Shown: one piece after another, positions 49,952 through 59,405 of the stretch
Position numbering within the stretch: position 1 is the first letter of the stretch
Layout: each line of letters begins with the position of its first letter
Source: Rhodococcus sp. X156
Lineage (GTDB): Bacteria > Actinomycetota > Actinomycetes > Mycobacteriales > Mycobacteriaceae
Reading direction: 5' to 3'
DNA: 64,000 bases
NCBI RefSeq assembly: GCF_004006015.1
Contig: NZ_CP034766.1
Span: 992,001 to 1,056,000 of the forward strand
Notes under the pieces: generated by a model
What the model was told of the DNA's origin: nothing
Seen by the model: the letters and a program-made list of their open reading frames with translations, nothing else
The model's database searches: none
Position numbers and translations under genes: made by a program

Positions 49952-52611
49952 ATGGCAGGCAAGGCACGCACCCGTTCCACCGCGCGCACGGGCGCGTCGC
50001 GGAGCAAGACCACGACCCGCGCGCGCACGCCACCGGCCAGCCGCAAGACCACCGCGAGCACCCGCAAGACCACCGCGAGCACCCGCACGGCACCCGCGCG
50101 CAAGCCCGCCTCGCGCACCACCCGTACTCGCTCCACCCCGCGCACCGGCCCCTCCGCGGGTGCCACCGCGATGCGGGGAGTGGGCACCGCGTTCGGCGCG
50201 ATGGCCAAGGGCGTGGGCGCTGGTGCCCGAGCGATCGGCCGCACCCGCGAGCTGGAGCACGCCCACCGCCGCGACGGCCTGGCGCTGTGCCTCATCGCCG
50301 TCGGCGTGGTGCTGGCCGCCGGGGTGTGGCTGCAGGCCGGGGGACCGGTCGGCTCGGCGGTGGACACCGGGGTGCGCACCATCATGGGCGCCGGGGCCTG
50401 GCTGGCTCCGCTGCTGCTGCTGGCCGCCGCCATCACCCTGATGCGCACCGAGCCCGAGCCCGAGGCCCGGCCGCGGCTGGTCACCGGGTGGTTGCTGCTC
50501 ATCGTGGCCGTGCTGGGCGTGTGGCACGTCATCGGTGGCCTGCCGGAGACCATGGACGAGCGCCGACGTGCTGGTGGAGCAGTCGGCTTCGCCGCCGGTG
50601 GCCCGCTCAGTGCCGGCGTCACCGAGTGGCTGGCGGTGCCCCTGCTGGTGCTGGTGGCCCTGTTCGGCCTGCTGGTGCTCACTGGCACCACTGCCCGCGA
50701 GGTGCCCCACCGGTTGCGCCGGCTGCTCGGGGCGGACCGGTTCGACGACGAGCTGGGTGCCGAGGACGAGCTCGTCGGCGCGGAGTCCGACGGTGCGGAC
50801 CTGCCCGGCCACGGCTGGCCCACCGACGACGAGCTGGCTGCCCAGCCCACCGAGAAGCTGCGCCGTCCGTCCCGCCGGCGCCAGGCCGCCGCGAGCACCG
50901 ACGCCGCCGACACCCCGGCGGGGGTGCGCGGCAGCGGCGACCAGGACGAGCTGCCGTGGGACGCCCCCGTGGAGCCGGTGGCACCCAAGCGGCCCAGCCC
51001 GGGCCACTCCTCGCCGCAGGCCAAGACCCGAAGGTGAGTGCCGCCGCGGTTCCCGCCGTCGTGCCGGCGCCGGTGGAGGACACCGAGCAGCTGTCGGTGC
51101 AGCGGGTGATCGAGGGCGACTACACGCTGCCCCCGGTGGACCTGCTGACCGTCGGCGACCCGCCCAAGACCCGCTCCAGCGCCAACGACGCCATGATCGA
51201 GGCGATCACCAGCGTGCTGGAGCAGTTCAACATCGACGCCGCGGTCACCGGCTTCACCCGGGGCCCCACGGTCACCCGCTACGAGGTGGAGCTGGGCCCG
51301 GGCGTCAAGGTCGAGAAGATCACCGCGCTGGCCCGCAACATCGCCTACGCGGTGGCCACCGACAACGTGCGCCTGCTCGCGCCCATCCCCGGCAAGTCCG
51401 CGGTGGGCATCGAGGTGCCCAACACCGACCGCGAGATGGTCCGGCTGGCCGACGTGCTGCTGGCGCCCAACACCCGCAAGGACCAGCACCCGCTGGTCAT
51501 CGGCCTCGGCAAGGACATCGAGGGCAACTTCGTCAACGCCAACCTGGCCAAGATGCCGCACCTGCTGGTGGCCGGCTCCACCGGTTCCGGAAAGTCGTCC
51601 TTCGTCAACTCCATGCTGGTCTCGCTGCTGTCGCGGGCCACCCCCGACGAGGTGCGGCTCATCCTCATCGACCCCAAGATGGTGGAGCTCACCCCGTACG
51701 AGGGCATCCCGCACCTGATCACGCCCATCATCACCCAGCCCAAGAAGGCGGCCTCCGCGCTGGCCTGGTTGGTGGAGGAGATGGAGCAGCGCTACCAGGA
51801 CATGCAGGTCAACCGGGTGCGCCACATCGACGACTTCAACACCAAGGTGCGCTCCGGGGAGATCACCGCGCCGCTGGGCAGCGAGCGGGTCTACCGCCCC
51901 TACCCCTACATCCTGGCCATCGTGGACGAGCTCGCGGACCTGATGATGACGGCCCCGCGGGACGTGGAGGACGCCATCGTCCGCATCACCCAGAAGGCCC
52001 GTGCAGCGGGCATCCACCTGGTGCTGGCCACCCAGCGCCCCTCGGTGGACGTGGTCACCGGTCTGATCAAGACCAACGTGCCGTCCCGGCTGGCCTTCGC
52101 CACGTCCTCGCTCACCGACAGCCGGGTCATCCTGGACCAGCCGGGTGCGGAGAAGCTCATCGGCATGGGTGACGCGCTGTTCCTGCCCATGGGCGCCGGG
52201 CGCCCGGTCCGCCTGCAGGGTGCGTTCATCACCGACGAGGAGATCAGCGCCGTCGTCGAGTACACCAAGACGCAGGCGGAGCCGGAGTACACCGACGGGG
52301 TGACCGTGCAGAAGACAGCCGCGGCCAAGGACGTCGATCCCGACATCGGCGAGGACATGGACGTGCTGCTGCAGGCCATCGAGCTGGTGGTGACCAGCCA
52401 GTTCGGCTCCACCTCGATGCTGCAGCGCAAGCTGCGGGTGGGCTTCGCCAAGGCCGGCCGGCTGATGGACCTGATGGAGACCCGCGGCGTGGTGGGGCCC
52501 AGCGAGGGTTCCAAGGCGCGCGACGTGCTGGTCAAGCCGGAGGAGCTGGACGGGTTGCTGTGGTCGGTGCGCGGCGGCGATCCCGCCGAGGCCACCGCCG
52601 ACGCCGACTAG
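49952..52611 (+). CDS. ftsK: DNA translocase FtsK/SpoIIIE (frameshifted by one missing base)
   Basis: Septum-located DNA pump, 886 aa after correction. The N-terminus is a basic Thr/Arg/Ala/Lys-rich stretch (1-75), followed by about four hydrophobic segments (about 108-260), an acidic linker, then the alpha/beta motor with Walker [10 protein letters not shown], Walker B V-D-E-L-A-D and the C-terminal gamma winged helix ([16 protein letters not shown]). The first frame ends at a TGA at 51035-51037 and the motor continues in another frame. Adding one C to the CCC at 51027-51029 gives K-T-P-K-V-S-A-A-A and a single frame. A sequence error is likely, as with infB. Confidence 0.9.
50041..50082 (+). 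repeat. Tandem 21-bp repeat in the ftsK N-terminal region
   Basis: Two perfect 21-bp units encode R-K-T-T-A-S-T twice in the basic N-terminal stretch. Being a multiple of three, copy-number change would not shift the frame. Confidence 0.85.
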
Positions 52612-52650
52612 GACCGTCGACACCGACCAGGACCGCCGACACCGACCAGC

Positions 52651-53205
52651 TCAGGCGGCCAGTCCGGTGAGCACCTGCACGCCGGGAAGCTGGGCGACGG
52701 CGCTGCCGGGCAGGATCAGCTTGCCCCGGCGACGACCGCTGCCCACCAGCACGTGCGGGGCGGCCACGACGGCGGCGTCCACCAGCAGCGGCCACGACGG
52801 CGGCAGCCCCACCGGGGTGATGCCCCCGTGCTCCATCCCGGTCTCGGCCACCGCGGTGTCCATCGCCGCGAACGAGGCCTTGCGGGCACCGAGGTGCTGG
52901 CGGACCGTGCGGTTGACGTCCACCCGGGTGTCCGACAGCGCCAGGCAGGCGGCCAGGCTCACCTCGCCGCCGCGGCGGGCCGCGACCACCACGCAGTTCG
53001 CCGACGCCTGCAGTGGCACGTCGTAGGCGGCGCAGAACACCGCGGTGTCGGCCTTGTCCGGGTCGGTGTCCACGTAGAGCACCGTGGCGGCGGCGTCCCA
53101 GCTGCGCAGCGCCTCGGCCACCGCCGGGGCCAGCGTCTCGGCCACCTCCAGCGCCGGCTGCGCGGTGGCGAACGTCCCGAACGGCGGTGCCACGAAGCTG
53201 CTCAT
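52651..53205 (-). CDS. YbaK/EbsC family aminoacyl-tRNA deacylase
   Basis: A 184-aa protein with the YbaK fold, which hydrolyses mischarged tRNA such as Cys-tRNA-Pro. Landmarks are K-T-A-type strand region C-V-V-V-A-A-R-R-G, V-R-Q-H-L-G-A-R-K-A-S near 104-114, E-H-G-G-I-T-P-V-G-L near 128-137 and a G-S-G-R-R-R-G-K-L-I-L strand near the end. It is on the strand opposite to ftsK. The editing domain of ProRS at 18-20 kb belongs to the same superfamily. Confidence 0.88.
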   Translation of the reverse strand: MSSFVAPPFGTFATAQPALEVAETLAPAVAEALRSWDAAATVLYVDTDPDKADTAVFCAAYDVPLQASANCVVVAARRGGEVSLAACLALSDTRVDVNRTVRQHLGARKASFAAMDTAVAETGMEHGGITPVGLPPSWPLLVDAAVVAAPHVLVGSGRRRGKLILPGSAVAQLPGVQVLTGLAA

Positions 53206-53229
53206 GGCAGGCGACTGTAGCGAGGCGCG

Positions 53230-53736
53230 CTAGAGGGTGAGCAGCATCCGAGTGTTGCCCAGGGTGTTCGGCTTGACCGTGCTCAGGTCGAGGAACTCCG
53301 CGACGCCGGAGTCGTAGGAGCGCAGCATCTGGGCGTAGACCTCGGCGTCCACCGGGGTGCCCTCGATCTCGACGAAGCCGTGCTGGGCGAAGAAGCGCAC
53401 CTCGAAGGTGAGCACGAACACCCTGCTGAGCTCCAGGTCGCGGGCCACCTCCAGCAGCTTCGCCACGATGCGGTGGCCGATGCCGTGGCCCAGGTACGGC
53501 GGGTCGACCGCCACGGTGCGCACCTCGCCGAGGTCCGACCACAGCACGTGCAGCGCCCCGCACCCCACGACGGTGTTGCCGCACTCGGCAACCCAGAACT
53601 CCTGCACCGACTCGTAGAGGGTGACCAGCGGCTTGGAGAGCAGGATGCGGCCGGCGTAGCGGTCGACGAGGTTCTTGATGGCCGGGACGTCGGAGGTGCG
53701 CGCCCGACGCACGAGCACGTCTCCGCCTGAGGTCAT
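53230..53736 (-). CDS. argA: Amino-acid N-acetyltransferase (ArgA-like GNAT)
   Basis: A 168-aa GNAT enzyme that matches the small actinobacterial glutamate N-acetyltransferase (Rv2747 in M. tuberculosis, from memory, at the same place and also antisense). The CoA-binding loop is Y-L-G-H-G-I-G-H-R-I near 82-91, preceded by V-R-T-V-A-V, and F-F-A-Q-H-G-F near 117-123. It would start arginine synthesis. It ends 24 bases from the start of ybaK and diverges from rimO. Confidence 0.88.
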   Translation of the reverse strand: MTSGGDVLVRRARTSDVPAIKNLVDRYAGRILLSKPLVTLYESVQEFWVAECGNTVVGCGALHVLWSDLGEVRTVAVDPPYLGHGIGHRIVAKLLEVARDLELSRVFVLTFEVRFFAQHGFVEIEGTPVDAEVYAQMLRSYDSGVAEFLDLSTVKPNTLGNTRMLLTL

Positions 53737-53764
53737 GATGCGCAGGCTAGTACGGCCGGCCGGA

Positions 53765-53770
53765 TAGGCT
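53765..53770 (+). promoter_or_regulatory. -10 element giving a leaderless rimO transcript
   Basis: TAGGCT ends 7 bases before the GTG start at 53778; there is no Shine-Dalgarno sequence. Confidence 0.5.
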
Positions 53771-53777
53771 ACGTAGC

Positions 53778-55346
53778 GTGTCTGTACTTTCCTCCTCCCC
53801 GTCCACCGCCTCCGCTCCCGGCTCTGCGCACCCGCCGGCTCGCGTCGCCCTCCTGACCATGGGCTGCGCCCGCAACGAGGTGGACACCGAGGAGATGGCC
53901 GGCCGGCTGGCCGAGGGGGGTTTCGAGCTGGTCGCCGACGGTGACCCGGCCGACCTCGTGGTGGTGAACACCTGCGGCTTCATCGAGCAGGCGAAGAAAG
54001 ACTCCATCGACACGCTGCTGGCCGCCTCCGACACCGGCGCCAAGGTGGTCGCGGTGGGTTGCCTGGCCGAGCGCTACGGCGCGGAGCTGGCCAAGGACCT
54101 GCCCGAGGCCGACGCGGTGCTGGGCTTCGACCACTACCCGGAGCTGGCCGACCGTCTGCAGGAGGTCATGGCCGGCACCCCCATCGCCTCGCACACCCCG
54201 GCCGACCGGCGGCTGCTGCTGCCCATCTCCCCGGTGGAGCGCCCCAAGGCCGCGGCCGAGGTGGCCGTGCCCGGCCACGCGTGGGGACCGGCCTCGCGAG
54301 TGGTCCGCCGCCGCCTCGACGACGCCCCGGTGGCCCCGCTGAAGCTGGCCTCGGGCTGCGACCGGCGCTGCTCGTTCTGCGCCATCCCCTCCTTCCGCGG
54401 CTCCTTCGTCTCCCGCGGCCCCGCCGAGGTGCTGGCCGAGGGCCGCTGGCTGGCCGAGCACGGCGTGCGCGAGCTCTACCTGGTGAGCGAGAACTCCACC
54501 TCGTACGGCAAGGACCTCGGTGACACCACCATCCTGGAGGCCCTGCTCGGCGAGCTGGCGGCCATCCCCGGGATCGACCGCGTCCGGCTGAGCTACCTGC
54601 AGCCCGCCGAGACCCGGCCCGCGCTGCTGCGCGCGGTCGCCACCACGCCCGGCGTGGCCCGCTACTTCGACCTCTCCTTCCAGCACGCCTCCGGCCCGGT
54701 GCTGCGCCGGATGCGCCGCTTCGGCGACCGGGAGAGCTTCCTGGAGCTCTGTGCGCAGATCCGGGCGCTGGCCCCCGAGGCCGGCATCCGCACCAACGTC
54801 ATCGTCGGCTTCCCTGGGGAGACCGAGGAGGACCTGGTGGAGCTGGAGCAGTTCCTCATCGGTGCTCGCCTGGACGCCGTCGGCGTGTTCGGCTACTCCG
54901 ACGAGGACGGCACCGAGGCGGTGGACCTGGACGGCCACGTCGACCCGGCCGAGGTGAACGTGCGCGTGCAGCGCATCTCCTCGCTGGTGGACGAGCTCAC
55001 CTCGCAGCGGGCCGAGGACCGCATCGGCACCGAGGTGGTGGTGCTCGTCGAGCGTGACGGCACCGAGGACCTCGCCGAGATGGGCGAGGGCGAGGTCGGC
55101 CTGGCGTCGGGCCGCGCCGAGCACCAGGCCCCCGAGGTGGACGGCGAGTGCGTCTTCACCGAGGTCGGCAGCGTGGAGGTCGGTGAGCTGGTCCGCGCCC
55201 GGGTGGTGGGCAGCGACGGCGTCGACCTGGTCGTGGAGGCCCTGGAGGTCATCCCCCCGGAGCAGCCCGTGCAGGAGGAGACCGTGCAGTCACCGGAGCT
55301 CGGCGGGCAGCTGGCCGCCACCGGGGCCGCGCGGAGCGCCGGGTGA
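53778..55346 (+). CDS. rimO: Ribosomal protein S12 methylthiotransferase RimO
   Basis: A 522-aa radical-SAM enzyme that methylthiolates Asp in S12. The UPF0004 domain supplies the auxiliary cluster cysteines C30, C66 and C95. The radical-SAM motif is C194-D-R-R-C198-S-F-C201. A TRAM domain lies near 420-490, followed by a poorly conserved tail. L-L-T-M-G-C-A-R-N at the start is RimO-like rather than MiaB-like. The stop overlaps the pgsA GTG. Confidence 0.94.
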   Translation: MSVLSSSPSTASAPGSAHPPARVALLTMGCARNEVDTEEMAGRLAEGGFELVADGDPADLVVVNTCGFIEQAKKDSIDTLLAASDTGAKVVAVGCLAERYGAELAKDLPEADAVLGFDHYPELADRLQEVMAGTPIASHTPADRRLLLPISPVERPKAAAEVAVPGHAWGPASRVVRRRLDDAPVAPLKLASGCDRRCSFCAIPSFRGSFVSRGPAEVLAEGRWLAEHGVRELYLVSENSTSYGKDLGDTTILEALLGELAAIPGIDRVRLSYLQPAETRPALLRAVATTPGVARYFDLSFQHASGPVLRRMRRFGDRESFLELCAQIRALAPEAGIRTNVIVGFPGETEEDLVELEQFLIGARLDAVGVFGYSDEDGTEAVDLDGHVDPAEVNVRVQRISSLVDELTSQRAEDRIGTEVVVLVERDGTEDLAEMGEGEVGLASGRAEHQAPEVDGECVFTEVGSVEVGELVRARVVGSDGVDLVVEALEVIPPEQPVQEETVQSPELGGQLAATGAARSAG

Positions 55347-55948
55347 GCACCAGGCCGCTGCCCGACCCGCCGCCGATCCTGAACGCGGCCAACATGCTCA
55401 CCATGCTCCGGCTGGCTCTGGTGCCGGTGTTCCTGCTGGCGCTCTTCGCGGAGTCGGGGGAGTCCAGCGGGTGGCGGGTGGCGGCCTTCGTGGTGTTCGC
55501 CGTGGCCAGCATCACCGACCGCATCGACGGGGAGGTGGCCCGCAAGTACGGCCTGGTCACCGACTTCGGCCGGATCATCGACCCCATCGCCGACAAGGCC
55601 CTGATCGGCGGCGCGCTGATCGGGCTGAGCGTGCTCGGTGAGCTCACCTGGTGGGTGACCGCGATCATCGCCGTCCGCGAGATCGGCGTGACCGCGCTGC
55701 GGTTCTGGGTGATCCGCCACGGCGTGATCCCCGCCAGCCGCGGCGGCAAGCTCAAGACGCTGGTGCAGACCCTGGCGATCGGGCTGTACGTGCTGCCGCT
55801 GCCCGACGGGGTGCAGCCGTTCAGCCAGGCCCTCATGGTGCTGGCGGTGCTGCTCACCGTGCTCACCGGCGCCGACTACGTGGTACGGGCTCTGCGACTG
55901 CGCGCCAAGGGAATTCGCATGAAGCAGGCCGCGGCCCGGACGTCCTGA
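55343..55948 (+). CDS. pgsA: CDP-alcohol phosphatidyltransferase (PgsA)
   Basis: A 201-aa membrane enzyme of phospholipid synthesis, probably making phosphatidylglycerophosphate from CDP-diacylglycerol. The CDP-alcohol motif D-x2-D-G-x2-A-R-x8-G-x3-D-x3-D is not exactly spaced but is recognisable in D-R-I-D-G-E-V-A-R followed by [11 protein letters not shown]. About six hydrophobic segments. It is translationally coupled to rimO (GTGA). The clgR-psp envelope-stress genes follow, as in mycobacteria. Confidence 0.93.
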   Translation: MSTRPLPDPPPILNAANMLTMLRLALVPVFLLALFAESGESSGWRVAAFVVFAVASITDRIDGEVARKYGLVTDFGRIIDPIADKALIGGALIGLSVLGELTWWVTAIIAVREIGVTALRFWVIRHGVIPASRGGKLKTLVQTLAIGLYVLPLPDGVQPFSQALMVLAVLLTVLTGADYVVRALRLRAKGIRMKQAAARTS

Positions 55949-56028
55949 CCACCCAGTGCCCGCACCCCCGGCGCCGGGACCAACACCCAGTGGCGCCAGT
56001 CCCACTTGTCCGGAAGGATCGGGTGGTC

Positions 56029-56056
56029 GGGAACTGACTGCGGGTGCCGCGACGTT
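56029..56056 (+). promoter_or_regulatory. ECF-sigma (SigE-like) promoter of clgR
   Basis: GGGAACT (56029-56035), a 17-base spacer and CGTT (56053-56056) resemble the mycobacterial SigE consensus GGGAAC(C/T)-N15-16-CGTT, with a spacer one base longer. In M. tuberculosis clgR is in the SigE regulon. The start codon lies 40 bases downstream. Confidence 0.6.
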
Positions 56057-56095
56057 GTACGTCATGACGGCACTCGACCAATGAAGGGCGGCACC

Positions 56096-56458
56096 ATGGC
56101 ACTGCTGCTGCGAGAGGCAATCGGGGACAGCTTGCGACGGGCACGGACGGCCCAGAGCCGCACCCTGCGTGAGGTCTCCGGGAGCGCGCGGGTGAGCCTC
56201 GGCTACCTGTCCGAGGTCGAGCGCGGCCGCAAGGAGGCCTCGAGCGAGCTGCTCGCCGCCATCTGCGACGCCCTCGACGTTCCGCTGTCCCAGGTATTCA
56301 CCGACGTGAGCCAGGCGCTGGCCTCCGGCGAGGGGGCCCAGTCGCGCGACACCGCTGCGGTCAGCCTCCCGCCCGGTCACAGCGCCGAGATCGCGGACGG
56401 AACACGGGTGGTCATCTCCGCCCCGCGGGGCCTGCACGTCACCGCCCGCGCCGCCTGA
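56096..56458 (+). CDS. clgR: ClgR, XRE-family stress regulator
   Basis: A 120-aa DNA-binding protein. The HTH near 14-70 includes [18 protein letters not shown] and E-R-G-R-K-E, a hallmark of ClgR. It activates clp proteases and the psp genes in mycobacteria. The last residues R-A-A are a plausible Clp recognition tail, since ClgR is itself a Clp substrate. The ATG at 56096 follows GAAGGG; an ATG five codons earlier is possible. It leads into pspA after a 174-base gap. Confidence 0.93.
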   Translation: MALLLREAIGDSLRRARTAQSRTLREVSGSARVSLGYLSEVERGRKEASSELLAAICDALDVPLSQVFTDVSQALASGEGAQSRDTAAVSLPPGHSAEIADGTRVVISAPRGLHVTARAA

Positions 56459-56632
56459 GCACAGGCGGCGCGCGGCCGTGAGGTGTGCAACGGTGCGGCC
56501 GCGGCTGAGAGGATGGGTTTCAGGGGCCGGGGTGACGCATCCCGGTCTGGTGCACGAGAGTCGTGCGCCGTCGCCGCAGGCGGCCGCCGCCGCGCTTCGC
56601 GGGGGCGCAGATGGTTGGGAGGCAGGCTGACG

Positions 56633-57515
56633 ATGGCCAACCCGTTCGTCAAGGCGTGGAAGTACTCGATGGCGCTGTTCTCCAGCAAGATCGACGAGCA
56701 CGCCGACCCAGGGTGCAGATCCAGCAGGCCATCGAGGAGGCCCAGCGCCAGCACCAGGCGCTGTCGCACCAGGCCGCCGCCGTCATCGGCAACCAGCGCC
56801 AGCTGGAGATGAAGCTGAACCGCCAGCTGGGTGAGGTGGAGAAGCTGTCCACCAGCACCCGGCAGGCGCTGATGCTCGCCGACGACGCCCGCGGCAAGGG
56901 CGACGAAGCCCGGGCCGGCCAGTACGAGAGCACCGCGGAAGCCTTCGCGGCGCAGCTGGTGACCGCCGAGCAGGCGGTGGAGGACCTCAAGAGCCTGCAC
57001 GACCAGTCGCTGCAGGCGGCCGGGCAGGCCAAGCAGGCGGTGGAGCAGAACGCGATGCTGCTGCAGCAGAAGCTCGCCGAGCGAACCAAGCTGCTCAGCC
57101 AGCTGGAGCAGGCCAAGATGCAGGAGCAGGTGAGCAGCTCGCTGCGCTCGGTCAACGAGCTCTCCGCCCGGGCACCACCCCGTCCCTGGACGACGTGCGG
57201 GAGAAGATCGAGCGCCGCTACGCCACTGCCCTCGGCTCGGCCGAGCTGTCCAAGGACTCGGTGGAGGGCCGGATGCTCGAGGTGCAGCAGTCCACCCACC
57301 AGCTGGCCGGACGCACCCGGCTGGAGCAGATCCGCGCCTCCATGGACTCCGGGGCCGGGGCGCTCAGCGCAGCGCCGGGTCAGCAGTCCCTCGGTGCGGG
57401 CGCAGGCCAGGACACTGCCCGACCCGCCGTCGACACCACCAAGGCGGCGCCCGGCCAGTCCAGTGCCGCCCAGCCGGCGACCGAACCGCCCGCGCAGGGC
57501 GAGCGCCAGGCTTGA
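56633..57515 (+). CDS. pspA: Phage shock protein A homologue (frameshifted by two missing bases)
   Basis: A membrane-associated coiled-coil protein that stabilises the envelope. ATG behind GGGAGG; the start [11 protein letters not shown] is typical. Two one-base deletions break the frame: in CCC at 56707-56709 (restoring one C gives [13 protein letters not shown]) and in CCC at 57167-57169 (restoring one C gives [16 protein letters not shown]). After correction the protein is 294 aa, long charged helices throughout, with a disordered Gln/Ala/Pro-rich tail. Its stop overlaps pspM. Errors in the sequence are more likely than a pseudogene because infB and ftsK show the same lesion. Confidence 0.88.
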
Positions 57516-58339
57516 GCGGCCGTCCGCACGACATGAGCAGCCCGCGCTTCGACCTCTCCACCGCCTTCGCCTCTGCCCAGGAGGCGGCGCGGGGAGTGGG
57601 CAACGCCGTCACCCGTTGGCAGGACCCGCGCCGGCGGGCGCTGCGCAAGCGCCGCGCGGCGACGGCCAGCACCGTCGGCTTCGGCAGCGCCACCGGTGCC
57701 TTCACCGCGGGCACCGCCGGGCTCGCGGTCTTTGACGCGCCGTCGCTGGTGGTGGCCGCCGGCTGCGGGCTGGCTGCGGCGGCCGCAGTACCCACCACGG
57801 CCTTCGCGGTGCGGCTGCGCCGGCTGCGGCGCCTTCCGCTGCCCCCGGGCCGCTCGGTGGACCCCCGCCTGCCGCGGGCCTCGGCCGCCCTGGCGCCGCT
57901 GCGCGGGCTGGCCGCGGCGGAGTCCAGCCTGCACAACCTCTTCGGGTTGCTGGAGGCCGACGCCGCGGTACCCCCCGGGGAGGTGCAGGAGGCTCGCGCC
58001 TCCGCGGCCTCGGCTGCCGCGGTGCTGCGCCACGAGGCCGGTGCCCTCGGTGCGCTGGAGCGCGCCCGGGACTCCAGCCCAGTGGCCGCCACCGAGCTGG
58101 AGCCGGTGGTGGGCGAGGCGGTGCGGCGGCTGCAGGCCGGCGTCGCCGAGTACGAGCAGGTGGTGGCCGCGGCCGCCCGCGCGGTGGCCACCACGTCGCG
58201 GCACACCGACCACCACCGGCCGGCGCTGACCGAGACCGCCGAGCGCATCGATGCACTCACGGCCGCGCTGGACGAGCTGGCCGGACTGCACACCGCCGAG
58301 CGGTCCTGGCGAGCGGAGCTGCCCACCCGCGAGTGGTAG
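57512..58339 (+). CDS. pspM: PspM-like envelope stress membrane protein
   Basis: A 275-aa protein resembling the mycobacterial PspM (Rv2743c), the membrane partner of PspA. After a basic N-terminus, two hydrophobic segments (about 50-75 and 80-100) are followed by a basic stretch and about 160 residues of Ala-rich helix. The TTG at 57512 overlaps the pspA stop (TTGA); ATG 57533 is the alternative. No pspN-like gene follows on this strand, unlike in M. tuberculosis. Confidence 0.75.
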   Translation: MSGRPHDMSSPRFDLSTAFASAQEAARGVGNAVTRWQDPRRRALRKRRAATASTVGFGSATGAFTAGTAGLAVFDAPSLVVAAGCGLAAAAAVPTTAFAVRLRRLRRLPLPPGRSVDPRLPRASAALAPLRGLAAAESSLHNLFGLLEADAAVPPGEVQEARASAASAAAVLRHEAGALGALERARDSSPVAATELEPVVGEAVRRLQAGVAEYEQVVAAAARAVATTSRHTDHHRPALTETAERIDALTAALDELAGLHTAERSWRAELPTREW

Positions 58340-58345
58340 GCCTGC

Positions 58346-59188
58346 TCAGGCCTTCTGCACGCGCTTGGCTCGGGCGGGCCGGGTGGCCAGCGGGGGGTGC
58401 GGGCCCGGCTGGCAGGTGGGGCACAGGTAGGTCAGGCGCTGCCGGGGAGGCTCGCCCTGGTTGGCCAGGCCCACCGTGGTGCCGCAGCGGCGACACGGCA
58501 GCCCGGTGCGCTCGAACACCCAGTGCTCACGGTCGCGGCCGAGCAGGCCGGTGGTGGACTGCTGAGGGCGGTTGGCGTTGCGCAGCAACAGGTCCCGGCA
58601 CAGCCGCACGCAGCGCACCGGGTCAACGGCGGACACCGGGCTCCACGGTGAGACGCCCAGCAGGAAGCACACCTCGGCCTTGTAGAGGTTGCCCACGCCG
58701 GCGAGCACCCGCTGGTCCAGCAGCGCCTGCCCCAGCTCGCGGCCAGGTTCGGCGCTGAGCCGGGCGACGGCTTCCTCCTCCTGAGCGGCGTCCCAGTGCT
58801 CACCGAGCAGGTCGGGGCCCAGGTGGCCGACCAGCCGGTCCTCCTCGGCGGTGGGCACCAGCGCCATCTGGTGCAGCCGGAAGCCCACCGCCACCTTGGT
58901 CGGTGTCGCCAGCACCGCGCGCACCTGGTGGTCCGGGCCCTGCCAGCGACGGCCGGGGGAGTACAGGTGCCACGAGCCGTCCATCAGGAAGTGCGTGTGC
59001 AGGGTGCGCCCGTCGTCAAGGCGGATGAGCAGGTGCTTGCCCACCGACTCCACCGCGGTCACCGTGCGACCGGTGAGATCCACAGTGGACAGCTGGGGGT
59101 GGCGCAGCTCGCCGCGCACCAGCTGCTCGCCCACCAGCGCGGCACGCATCCGGCGGCCAGCCAGCCACACGGTGTCTCCCTCAGGCAC
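58346..59188 (-). CDS. Fpg/Nei-family DNA glycosylase (Nei2 type)
   Basis: A 280-aa bifunctional DNA glycosylase/AP lyase for oxidised bases. The GTG start gives M-P-E-G-D-T, so the catalytic P2 and E3 are intact. The helix-two-turn-helix region includes L-A-G-V-G-N-L-Y-K-A-E near 163-173. A zinc finger is formed by C-R-R-C near 233-236 and C-P-T-C near 256-259. The gene converges on pspM. In M. tuberculosis a nei gene neighbours lhr; here lhr is 2.3 kb away. Confidence 0.92.
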   Translation of the reverse strand: MPEGDTVWLAGRRMRAALVGEQLVRGELRHPQLSTVDLTGRTVTAVESVGKHLLIRLDDGRTLHTHFLMDGSWHLYSPGRRWQGPDHQVRAVLATPTKVAVGFRLHQMALVPTAEEDRLVGHLGPDLLGEHWDAAQEEEAVARLSAEPGRELGQALLDQRVLAGVGNLYKAEVCFLLGVSPWSPVSAVDPVRCVRLCRDLLLRNANRPQQSTTGLLGRDREHWVFERTGLPCRRCGTTVGLANQGEPPRQRLTYLCPTCQPGPHPPLATRPARAKRVQKA

Positions 59189-59405
59189 GTCCCCATGATC
59201 GCACCCGGTGCCGTGGCCGCCGCACGCGTGGCTTTGCTGAAGCGGCCGGGCCCTGCCACCCCGTGCTCTACGGTGTGTCCACAGTGTTCGGGGGTGGCAC
59301 GCGCCCCTGCTACGGGGCGGTCAGGTCCCTCATCGCCCATTCTCCGGCTCTCTCGGTGCGTTGAGGCTCCGCAGCGCCCCGTGGCTCAGACGGAGACGAG
59401 GCGCG

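Noticed and set aside
56483-56632. Coding start for pspA upstream of 56633
   Set aside because: The stretch is Arg/Gly-rich without conserved residues, and the ATG at 56633 has GGGAGG and the canonical PspA N-terminus.
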